A stretch of DNA of 64,000 nucleotides from Agarophyton chilense. Lineage: Eukaryota; Rhodophyta; Florideophyceae; Gracilariales; Gracilariaceae. Of the stretch, positions 46,870-56,467 are shown one piece after another; the first letter of the stretch is position 1, and each line of letters opens with the position of its first letter. Below the pieces are notes generated by a model that saw only the letters and a list, made by a program, of their open reading frames with translations, did not search any database and was not told where the DNA came from. The position numbers were made by a program, and so were the translations under genes. The stretch covers positions 1,054,001 to 1,118,000 of the forward strand of contig JARGXX010000003.1 in NCBI GenBank assembly GCA_030374765.1. Reading direction: 5' to 3'.

Positions 46870-47071
46870 GATTATTTTCGGCGATTTGCTTCTCCTAAAG
46901 CTCTCGGCGCTTGAGAAAGTACGTAAAGTGTTTGGTTGAAACACCTTGTAACCTAGGCGCTTCAAGGTTTGATATGATAGTCTGACGAACATTCGTGCTG
47001 TTGCTCGTAGAAGGATCCACCATGATTGCCGGGAGACGATAATTCTGCGGTTTCTTGCGCGCATCAATTAC
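46870..47071 (-). other. element C gag region, upstream part
   Basis: The start of element C's internal region on the minus strand, between its 5' LTR and the point where element B entered. It encodes the gag N-terminus (MVDPSTSNSTNVRQ, then LEAPRLQGVSTKHFTYFLKRREL). No TGG-type primer-binding site follows the LTR, so priming in this family may differ from that of A and B. Confidence 0.7.
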
Positions 47072-47313
47072 TGTTGCAACTCTCAGTCCTATGTCTCGCT
47101 CTGCGACTCGAAAATTGGGCACAATAGCTCTGGTTTCTTTGCCAGGCCTTACCTTTATTAGCTCTTGATATAACAGGATAATCCTTCTACTTATTAGGGT
47201 TCGAGATGTCTAATTAGAAGCCAAGCCAGAACTATCTCCGTGAACAATTCGGAGGCAGGGTTTCCGCCTGCTCCATGATCAATTTGAAGGGATCAACAGT
47301 GTACGACGCAACA
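47072..47313 (-). repeat. element C LTR (5' with respect to its genes)
   Basis: 242 bp pairing with 30,564-30,805, followed by the target duplication GATG at 47,314-47,317 and then by the rest of the Harbinger transposase. Confidence 0.95.
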
Positions 47314-47317
47314 GATG

Positions 47318-47813
47318 GCAGCATGACCATAATGTTTCAAATGTGTTTGTCTTTTCGCCAGAAGAACAAATCATCGCGTGCGCTATCAACGCACCTGGGA
47401 GCATACTTGACTCCGCTATTGCCGAGTGGGGATCGAGATACAGCAAACTAGAGGAAGTTTATGAGAAGACCGGCGGAACTTGTGTAGTTTATTCTGCATT
47501 TTGCAGAGGAAACTACCCGTTTTTACTGAAGTCATCTCAGAATGTGCCGGACTCTTCTGAGGTAGGAGTTGTTCAGCGTGCTCGAGAAGCCACATCCGCT
47601 CACCACAGCTCAGAGTGGGGAATGCGGGCCATGCAGGGGTCGCTTCCACGCTTTCGCGATCGGCTAGCCTACGAGGAACGAGGGGAGCGCAGAATCATAC
47701 TGCATCTTGGTGTGCTGCTGTTCAATGTGCGCACACGCACAGTCGGTCTCAATCAGATCCTGCACTTTTACATGCCCCATTTTAGTAAAGCGGCTAACAT
47801 GTTTCTGCAATAA
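47318..47813 (+). pseudogene. Harbinger transposase 3' part, right arm
   Basis: Remainder of the transposase after element C: NVFVFSPEEQIIACAINAPG with the second catalytic Asp in ILDS, VVYSAF in place of the usual VVDSAF, and the Glu in SEWGMRAM. It differs from the left arm by one Pro/Leu change (SRYSKLEEV). This near-identity contrasts with the divergence of the 29.8-30.33 kb part of the same gene. Confidence 0.85.
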
Positions 47814-47825
47814 AAACGCATCTGA

Positions 47826-49010
47826 TCATTTCTCTGTTTGATTCTCAGACTTCATATGACAAGTGTCCGGCGGGGACTCAATTGGTTGCGGTTCTGCTGG
47901 CTGCCTTGGAGCGACAATGGCAAATGAAACTGGGAGGCTCTGACGCGAATCCCCAAGAGCTAGTACCAGCAGCAGCATTGGCATGTAGGACTCTCTTGCT
48001 TTCCTATCCTCATCGCGCCGAAGCTTTGCTTGCTTCTCTTGGTACTGTCTGCGCCTCTCATCGTCATCCCATCGTTCCGCTCGAAGCCTGTCGTCCGTCA
48101 AAATCATTTACCGGTTTTCCTTCCTTTTTTGCTCAAAACGCACTCTCGCTGCAGCCCTGAACTGCTGCTCCTTTAGGATAGATGACTGAATAAGCTCTGT
48201 AATAGCCGCGTTTTCGTCCCCTTTACCTCTTTTTCTCCGTTTTTGGATAATCGAAAACGCAGGGCCTGGTGTGAAAGAACCTGGTGTGGAGGGCGTTCTC
48301 GCCCTCTGCTGTGACTCTCTGCGCCCATTGTCTTCTTCCCCACTTCCATCGGCATCTGACCATTCTACAGCCTGCGTCCCTCCTTCGTCAGGGAATTCTG
48401 AAAAAAATCCATCTGTCTCTCCGCTCTCGCCTTTCCCCATATCGATACGCGCCGTCATCTGAGCTCGTACTTGTTTCGCATTCAAAACAGAGCTCGAAAG
48501 TTTTGGATCGCCTGTTGGAACTTTTTTGCGATAGATCATTGCGAACTTACGCCAAAGGGAGTTAGTAGACCGGTACTCGTTTGGTCAACGAGACAAATGA
48601 ATACGTATTACAGCGTCCCATTCATCGCCTGTTACGGGCAGATGCTCCTTGAGTACTTGTAGGAAGCTCTAAAGTTCGAGATCTGTAAAGGAAGCCTCTC
48701 GCTTTGCTGCAGCTGTTTCACGCGCAATGGAGCCCCGAAAGCGAGCAATGCGTGCATTTTCTCTCCCACGCCTAGCAAGGGACGGTTTAGACGGGAGACG
48801 ACGCAGAACGGGAGCGGGGTTGTTTTGAATTGAATGAAATAGAGGAGGTGAAGCAGTTGCGTAGAGTTCGTATCCATATGTGGGAGAAGGCAGCGGCGGT
48901 GGCAACGCTGAAGCACTTTGTGTCTGTATTGGTTGTGGGGGGGCAGAGAGCTGGGCGTTTTGAGCGATCTCAGAGGGCGTGATAGCTTCGTCGCTATCGG
49001 GAAATGTCAT
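47826..49010 (-). pseudogene. Harbinger accessory (Myb/SANT-like) gene, right-arm copy
   Basis: Mirror of 11,298-12,482 in one continuous frame with the same three in-frame stops. The only residue change seen in the C-terminal part is Glu/Asp (RWDDDERRR). It is convergent with the transposase remainder, 12 bp away. Confidence 0.75.
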
Positions 49011-49137
49011 TGCGAACAGATGTGGACAACACCAGGACCGAGTGGATGAAAGAAAGAGGCGGGCACAAGTAGGGTTGTGTGGGAGTTGGGAGGATCTCTA
49101 CGCCAAATGATATTTGTGCATTCTACACAAACAACTC

Positions 49138-49563
49138 CGTCCGCTGTGGGGGACACCGGCCACATTGTCCGGAAGACCACGGACTGGGTAGCCCCTAGCC
49201 TTGTTTCGGAAAATAAATATGGGCTTTCCAATAACTGCACGATTGGCCCCCAGCAACCAAAACCATCATGGTCACTCTTTTCTCTCCTGATACCACATTT
49301 GCTTACCTTACTTTGACGTTTCCGATTAAGGCCGACGTTTTGTGGTCGTTCATGTTGACACAATAGTGTGTTTCGTCAGCATTGTATACATTTTCTTCCT
49401 GAAGTGCCCCATTCAAAAACTCGCTCTACAAAGCACGTAAATGATATGCGACTTCTCTTTCGATCTGTTCTTGTTTTGAAGACCTTACCATCAATTTCCT
49501 GCACTGAGAACTGCTGACAATACAGTTTTCCTGCATGAAAAACTGCACCCATTTGGTTGTGAC
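49138..49563 (-). pseudogene. pogo-like transposase fragment, right-arm copy
   Basis: Mirror of 10,745-11,170, with the same NADETH and VSGEKRVTMMV motifs and the same breaks. Confidence 0.55.
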
Positions 49564-51049
49564 GTGATCCAAGATATATAGTGTTAGCTTCTAGAATCTC
49601 TCAAGCTGCCAGAATAATCACTGATATTACTATTCCTAATAAGATGCAGTGCCAGTTTACGGAGTAAACTATCATTGAATTTGACACCCAGTTTGCGCAA
49701 CCTGTTTACAAAAAAAGGACGAAAGAGGAATTTGTGCTGCCGTTTTTGTTATGAGCGAGACAATGTTCATCGCGATCCTGATAATAACGGCTCGCTCGTT
49801 GCAAGTTGGCCTATGTTGTGCCACGAAAGAATTGCTGAAAATGTTGCACTGCGCGAGCACAAATTGCTCTACTCCCGTGCTCGCTTGTCTGTTGGATCAT
49901 TCAACGTGCGATCACAGCCTTTTGCGACATTGTCAACACGTACTGTGTGTTTCGTTTTTTTTCCGTCGCTCGCGTTATTGAGATGTTCACTACTTGCCGT
50001 GATGTTGTTCTCGATTACAGCTTGATCTGGTGAGTCAGTCGCGAGAGAGCCATGGTTACCGGATTGGTTGGCAAAAGCCGCGAGGATTGGGGACGCGGTG
50101 AGGGACATTGCTTTCAGAATTTAAGCATTTGTTCTTCGAGATCAGCTGTCTCGTGAGCGCAGCTGTTGCCTGCAGGCACCGTCGTCGGCCATTTTCATAT
50201 AATTTACACACACCAATTAACGTCGCAATCCGATTGTGGGTCACAATAAATAGTGTGGGCCACAGCAATTAGTGCTACCACACTAATATTTCACCCACAC
50301 TATTGGAAGTGTATACTTGTACAGCGGCGACGATAAGCTATGACCATCTCTCCCAGAGCTATGGGATAGAACAAGTTATGGCCGGAGATTGCTCTGTCAG
50401 TAATGGCTGAGTTTTCGCAGCTGGGCGCTTCTATGCAACACACTGAACTTCTTCACCTACGTGAGCCGCCACAAAATGTTCAGTTTATCGAGAATTTCCT
50501 CTGTACATGCATTCTAACCTCTAGGCGATTCCGCAACTCTCTCTCCCGAGATCAGTGCAGTAAAGGCCTGCTGCCCAGTTAGACGCTAAAAAAACAACAC
50601 AACAAATAAACATAGTTAAACCCACAACAAGTAGCACAGGAAGAATTGGAGGAAAAGAAAAGAAAAACAATCCACAACACTCGTGGCACAATGCAAGAGA
50701 AGGAGGTTGGTATCCGACACAGAATGACTCCGTCCCCGAGCAGAGGTGTGCGCGTATGGCGCATGCTCGAGGGTGAAAGCCAGTCGCAGTTAGATTTACA
50801 AGTCGAGCGGGAAGATGCTTGGGTTATGCTGGGTTATATTATGACTTAGGTTGAACGGAAACATTACAAAAATGATTCGCGAACAGGAACAAAGATCCTC
50901 CAAGCCAATTGACAAGGTCACCTCCACGTCAAATGCAGTCATCATACAAGGCCGCAAATGCGCGTCATGCTCTCGGGTGGCTTCAATAAAATATCATGCG
51001 AGTGGGACAAATTTTTTAGTTCTTATATTCACAGACGTCCCTCGCATTA

Positions 51050-51844
51050 CTATGTACCACTATGAATGAGGTCCAAAAGTCCTTTTGAAGTCAGAGCAGA
51101 GCTCCAGCCATTGCTTAGAGATGTATCCCAAGGCGGAGAAAATAACGCTCTGCTCTTCACCATCCCTTCTGGCTTTTCATACACCCCCCGCAGCGACCTT
51201 CCGGAGGGAGCAACTCTTGTTATCTTCCCCACGGTTGTTCGTGAACCGGGAATTTGCTGCTCCCACTCCGCAGTCACCCGGGCCGCCGCTTCCTTTACCA
51301 ACATGCCCGCAAACGTTCCCAACTCTCCCGACGCACCACACCGCTGCCCCTCTTTTTCATCGACAATGAGCATGGAGCAAAGGGCGTCTTCGTCCCAAGC
51401 CAGGGAAATCTCTAAAGGAAGAGAAATACCTGGGGTGTCTTTCGTATCACCAGGAGTCTCTCTTCCATATAGGCTATTCAGCTGGAATGCATCATTCATC
51501 CCAGGAGAGGCCTCCATTTTGCAAACCTGAAGCCATGCTATTTGCAATTCGGGGCTTGCGCGCATGAGATCGCAAAAACTTTCTGCTATTAGCGACCCCA
51601 GCCGCCTTGTCAGTATATTGACCGTCATCCGTTTCTTCTTTTCAGCGTTCCAGTTCTTTCCAAGACACTCGGGCACAACAAAGACCGCTCCAAACCACAC
51701 GTCATCCTCCGATTTGATGAACTGGTCTTCGAAATGTTGAACGTATGGGACGCGACTGGAGTGTATTTTGAACTGTTCCATACTTCGAACATAATACGCT
51801 GGGTGAGCTTGCGGAGCAACATTGTTCAAATTCGTGGATGACAT
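51050..51844 (-). CDS. unrecognised 264-residue protein, right-arm copy
   Basis: Mirror of 8,463-9,257, intact from ATG to TAG. It differs at one residue (AEKKKR versus AEKEKR near residue 70). The TATA box at 51,963-51,969 and the leader are preserved. See the left-arm entry for sequence features; family unknown. Confidence 0.65.
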   Translation of the reverse strand: MSSTNLNNVAPQAHPAYYVRSMEQFKIHSSRVPYVQHFEDQFIKSEDDVWFGAVFVVPECLGKNWNAEKKKRMTVNILTRRLGSLIAESFCDLMRASPELQIAWLQVCKMEASPGMNDAFQLNSLYGRETPGDTKDTPGISLPLEISLAWDEDALCSMLIVDEKEGQRCGASGELGTFAGMLVKEAAARVTAEWEQQIPGSRTTVGKITRVAPSGRSLRGVYEKPEGMVKSRALFSPPWDTSLSNGWSSALTSKGLLDLIHSGT

Positions 51845-51962
51845 GTTTGGTAAGGTTGAAAGGTTGAAGATGTTTAACGTCTCAGTTCCGTGTGTATATA
51901 GTTGGAGGAGAACACTGAGACACTGAAGAAGAACTGATGCCTTCCATGGCTATTCGCACTCG

Positions 51963-51969
51963 TTTTATA
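51963..51969 (-). promoter_or_regulatory. TATA box of right-arm 264-residue gene
   Basis: TATAAAA on the minus strand, 119 bases before the ATG at 51,844. Confidence 0.5.
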
Positions 51970-53926
51970 CGCGTTGTGAAGATTCTGAAGACGAATGCTG
52001 GGGATGTCCTCTCTCGCCACGAAGTCAAGTGAAGCGAGATTAATTGAAAGGGGTTTGCATTGTAGCACGGGGCGTACGAAGATGGGCCCGATAGACGAGC
52101 GCTTGAAGGAGATACACGCAACTGTGTCAACACCACGAGAGGCGCAAGTATTGCCAAATGCAAAATGGGGAATGTGTTTGGGGATATTCGATGCATACCT
52201 TTGACGTTGTGTGTGTGCTGCGCAGGGCAACTTTTTTGACATTCAAAGTTTGATTGTCAGAAAAGGAGCCGCTCAAGCGTTGAAATTGTGTTCTTTCTGT
52301 CAGCTAATTTGGTAATCAGACTAATAGTGAGCGAACTCTGTCGAGAAAGCATTCATTCTGAAGCCATGCTACTACCTGGCAATTAAAGCAATGAAGTGGT
52401 GCTAATGTGTGGTCCGCTGCGGTCAAAGAAACCGTACGGAACTTGTCAGCCACGGCGCGTGTGGCTACATAATGCTACGTAGATGATAAGTAAGAAGCAG
52501 AAAGCCTAACTCTCCTGTACTATTCTGTTTGGGAAACAATTATGTACGGTGTAAACGAGCCTTCATAGCGCTCGTCCTGGCAGCTCTGTAGCTCAGTTAA
52601 TGAAATCCTCGGATAGTAGTGCTAACAATCCCCGAATTATTTTGTGGGACTGAAAAAACGTAATGAGCAACATTTGTATAGTTCTTGAATGATCTATTGG
52701 ATCGAGTGGCGAAATAGAATTTTGTCTCATCTTTACTTGTCACAGTACAAGGTTCCACGAATGCCGAGATGCTTGTCGGGTTAATTAGAAATTTAAGAAT
52801 CAGGCGCGCATGAATTGGGGTATGTCGCAAACAAGCGTTTCGCTTTTAATTATTGATATAACCTTCACTTTTGTGACACTTGTCTATTCACGGACGCTTA
52901 GGTGTTGAAAACTTGTTTCGGACTTTCGCCGCATCAGCACAGAAGAATTGAGAACATGCAAAGAATTCACCATCCACGTCGCGAATGCTGGCGAATACTG
53001 ACAGCTTTTGGCTGGGTACACGCTCTCTGTTTATGATTCTGTCTGTTGATTTGATAGTACCTGTGTTGAATTATAGACCGAGAAAGTAGAACATTTTCCA
53101 ACCAGAAATAGATATCCCTTTCAATTGCGAGCACATAGAATTGTGTACATCTCTGCATGAAGCTCTTATAAGATTGCAATTACAGACTTTTCGTCTCCAA
53201 GAAGATTGCAATTAGACTGTTCTCGTTTCCAAGAAGATTGCAATTAGATATTTCTCGTCTCCAAAAATTTTGCAAGTACCTTAGCCTATAGAAGAGTTTG
53301 ACAAAAAAAACAGAATTTCCTCATTAAAATAAATATAGCAGAGGACAAAGGAGAAAAGAGTTCGTCGTTGAAGCATTATGGGTGTTTTGGGAAGAGAAGT
53401 GAACGAAACTTTTCATCGCAACACAAGATGGGTACAGGACAAATCTTGCTTGTCAAAAGTGTGGCATTCGTACAGCGTTGCGCCTTCCTAGGTTTGTTGA
53501 TATCCTAATTTGGTAGGCATGGTCGCAATCGGTGCGATAATTCATCTGACATTAATTGTGACACAACAGTTTTGCAGTCCAACTTCGCCTGTAATTTTTC
53601 TTTCTGAACGTAATTATGGAGACACATAAAGGGCTGCATTTGCCGGGCCCGACTGTCAGTGAAATTGATCTAGGGGGTCAGTAAACGGTAAACTAAAAGT
53701 ACTGTCACTTACCGTTCGTACCTTCGTACCTTCGAACATTCAAGATGCATCTCAAGAACACAAATGCCCTACGCGAGATTTGCACTTGACTTTGACAAAA
53801 GCGTTGGCAATGTTGCTCTAGAAGGAGGTGCGCCAACTGCGCAATCCATGAAGGCTTTTGTGTGTACTGGCATCGTGATATCTGTTCTGGAAGACCTTCT
53901 TTTGATGTGCGGAGTGTGATTGAGCT
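51970..53926. other. no gene seen; mirror of 6,381-8,337
   Basis: AT-rich arm DNA, nearly identical to the left arm. It contains the mirror of the three-copy tandem repeat and no supportable gene. Confidence 0.4.
53171..53266. repeat. three-copy ~32-bp tandem repeat, right arm
   Basis: Mirror copy of 7,041-7,136 with unit GATTGCAATTA...TCGTCTCCAAGAA. The three copies are kept without expansion or loss. Confidence 0.75.
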
Positions 53927-54546
53927 GCTAAGAAATCCATTCGGATCGATTAGAGCCCAGTGAAGGTGTGGGGTTCGTACGAAGACAATGCAAAAACTTT
54001 TTCCAATTCAGTTTCATAGTCGATAGGGCTCTGCTCCGAACGAGTCGACGAGAAAATAATGACAATTTGAAGCTTTGACGGCATGCTTTTGTCAAGCCAC
54101 GACTAGTTCTATCTTTCATACGATGGAAAAGAAACAGACACCTAGACAAAGAGAACAGAAAAAAGTTATTGAAAGTTTATGTTGGAAGACTAGATCACGA
54201 ATGGAAGAGAGAGAAAAAGATACAGATAATGAGAAAACATGAAGAAGTTAAGGCAACCATGAAGCGTCCCAACATTCGAAATGCACATAATATCTTTCAG
54301 ACTGACAATTCTGTAGCTCTGTTTGCAAAACTGAAAGGACGTAGTATACGCGAAGGTATTGGGATGAATAATGCAAACCCCAGGCATATGTCTCTCGAAA
54401 CGAAAGGGAACTCGAGGCGCGACACCACAATGTCTGTTGGTGCTGCCTCATGCCAATCTTACAATCCGTTTGTTGTCTTTAAAGGCAAACTAGCTCATTG
54501 TCGAAGTCAATGGTCACATACAGCCATTTCATGCCGTTCTTTCTGA
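53927..54546 (+). pseudogene. possible DDE_1 transposase fragment, right arm
   Basis: Mirror of 5,761-6,380. The 125-codon frame at 54,169-54,546 is identical at the protein level to the left copy. The same tentative match rests on one motif. Confidence 0.35.
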
Positions 54547-54640
54547 CTGTTACCTGTTTCAACGCAAACATCTTGGTACAGATTCTTAAACAGTGCTTAA
54601 TGTGTAAAAAGATGTTCTTGAAAAAATGAAGAATCTTCGA

Positions 54641-54726
54641 AAGAACAATCAGTAATCTTTTTTATTGTAGACTAATATGGAGTTCATATCCAATATATAG
54701 GACTCTGAAAATGATGGGAAATATCA
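54641..54726. other. 86-bp segment present only in right arm
   Basis: The left arm joins CTTCGA directly to AGGATGATCGC (mirror position about 5,665). The right arm has 86 extra AT-rich bases between them. No terminal repeats or clear duplication flank it. A deletion in the left arm is as likely as an insertion here. Confidence 0.6.
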
Positions 54727-55274
54727 GGATGATCGCTATAATTCTCCCAGTGCTTACCTAGCACGTTACACGACCATCGGATGTCAGATATTTAAACTTC
54801 GACAAGTCACTTTTGCAGCAACAATCTCACAAAGCTAAACTACAGAATTCCAAATTTAACGCTTTGAATGTCATAACATACATGTGTAATGATTGTTTTT
54901 GGACTCACACAACGCTTTACATACTTTCTGTGTTCCATAGAACCGAAATATGAAACCCAGAAAAAATCAGTTTAAACTTTAAGCTATTTAAATAACGCGG
55001 AAAACAAAAATACATCGCTCGTTTGTTTTGTTAATATGAAGTAGTTATATTGCAACATTTAAAACAATAAAACGTGTTATGCTGAGAGAAACAACTGTCG
55101 TAGATCACACTACTAGTATGGTGACGAACACTGAGTGTCACTCGGCCACGCAAAAAGTTTTGCTTGCTTTCAATGAGCACGCAGCGGCTCATGAAAAAGA
55201 TTGAGATGCAGAAACATGTTCAAGATAAAACCTGTATGGAACCTAATGTCGATACTCAGCGCCTCGTTCAGCAT

Positions 55275-56467
55275 AGTTTCGTTCGTTCTACTCATCTGAG
55301 GCATCTGGACGACACCCGAAAAGCACTGCTCGATCGGTGGAGTACAAAGATGATTGTGCTGGAGGCAGCTTTGCAATCAAGTAATTAGCGTTTCAAGTTT
55401 TGGTGTACTACGTTGTTAGAAGTAGAGTCGTTAAAAGCCTGTGCTGCAGCTGTGCATGCAAGAAAGCACAAAACAGCGCACATATCTTGTTAAACTTCAC
55501 GAATAGCGGTTTTTGAGTCAAACAAACTGATGTTTGTAAGCATTCTGCTTTTGTTTGAATCTGTTAACAATTCGCAGGACTTCTCCGGCCAGAAGCCTGG
55601 AGTGTTGTGGTGGTTCTGGATGTGATAGGACCTGACTTGGTGTGCTGATTGGGACGCATGAGCTCCATCAATGAGTTTGATTGCCAAATATTTGGCGCCT
55701 TGTCGATTTCCTAATCGAACGGTTACGGACGTGGTAGTCGCGGTAGACAGGGGGCGTCACACATTAGAGATGACATTCCAGGACACAAGTAGGAGTTCCT
55801 CCGTCCCAAGGGTGGGCCGCCCCAGTTTTTCCATATTTTCGCGACCCGTACGACGAATACGACGCCCCCGTTCAGAGGGGCTTTCTGAAGCACGATTTCC
55901 ACTCGTTTTCCTCTCGTTCCTACCGAGCTATAGTTGACATGATCTGAAAGAGAAAGGACTGAAAGTCTATAAACAGGGTTTTAAAAGTAGATGTCATTCC
56001 GAACCCCTCCCACGAACGAGGATATGTAGAAGAATATACGTTGCTCATAGCAACAACGAATACGTTGAGACGAGAAGCAGTCGCATGCTAAACACAACCG
56101 CCCCGCTCCGGTGCTCCTTCGCTCCCCCTCCCGTCCAAAATTCACCCTCCCCCCAAAAGACTTTTGTGAAAGAATGAATAACTAACTACTTGGTGTACAC
56201 AAACAGCTCCTCGCCCTCCATCCCGTCCCCTTATCCCCCTTGCCCATCCCCCGGGCTCCCCAATTTTTCAAAACGCATAAAAGGCAGGGAAACAAAACAA
56301 ACCCCTAAAATGCAGAAAAGAAAAAACCCTTTGTAACGATGACAGAGGCGTGGGGTGAACTGCGGTATCTACGCTCCCCAGCACATGACAACACGAACCG
56401 CCAAAGGCAAGGCAATAAAGGAAAGTTAGGGGCAGGAAAAAGAGAAACAGAAGACATGGCAAGCGCA
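55275..56467. other. no gene seen; transition to GC-rich gene region
   Basis: Unique sequence between the palindrome edge and the RING gene. Short frames at 55,164-55,388 and 55,671-55,937 have no recognisable content. Composition shifts from AT-rich TE-type DNA to GC-rich gene-type DNA around 55.8-56.3 kb. Confidence 0.4.

Larger units (their letters stand above)
30564..47313 (-). mobile_element. element C: Ty3/gypsy LTR retrotransposon, host of nested element B
   Basis: A Ty3/gypsy element read on the minus strand, with 242-bp LTRs at both ends (30,564-30,805 and 47,072-47,313; TGTTGC...GCAACA) and a 4-bp target duplication GATG at 30,560-30,563 and 47,314-47,317. It sits in the right-arm Harbinger transposase. 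The left arm has the uninterrupted target (AATGGATGGCAG), which proves the insertion. Without the inner element its length is about 5.35 kb. The LTRs differ at about 13 of 242 positions (5.4%), a moderate age. Apart from the inserted element B only a few breaks are visible. Confidence 0.95.
29670..50321. mobile_element. PIF/Harbinger DNA transposon, right-arm copy, split by LTR nest
   Basis: Mirror copy of the element at 9,987-13,919. The terminal repeats are at 29,670-29,696 and 50,295-50,321, with the target duplication CAG (minus-strand CTG) at 29,667-29,669 and 50,322-50,324. The transposase gene is split by element C between 30,563 and 47,314. Without that insertion the copy is about 3.9 kb. 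The duplication carried the flanking DNA too, so this is a segmental copy and not an independent transposition. Confidence 0.9.
27918..55274 (-). repeat. right arm of giant inverted repeat
   Basis: Reverse complement of 5,117-15,671, interrupted by the 16,750-bp nested LTR insertion at 30,564-47,313 (plus its 4-bp target duplication). Without it the arm is about 10.6 kb. It also has an 86-bp segment (54,641-54,726) missing from the left arm and lacks a 35-bp segment that the left arm has near 13.83-13.87 kb. The outer edge is near 55,270-55,274. Confidence 0.95.

Noticed and set aside
54641-54726. 86-bp right-arm segment as an intron or small transposon
   Set aside because: No coding frame around it, no splice-site pair at its edges, and no terminal repeats or clear target duplication.
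5117-55274. Organelle-type inverted repeat
   Set aside because: No rRNA genes or organelle genes in the arms; contents are nuclear transposons and TATA-box genes.
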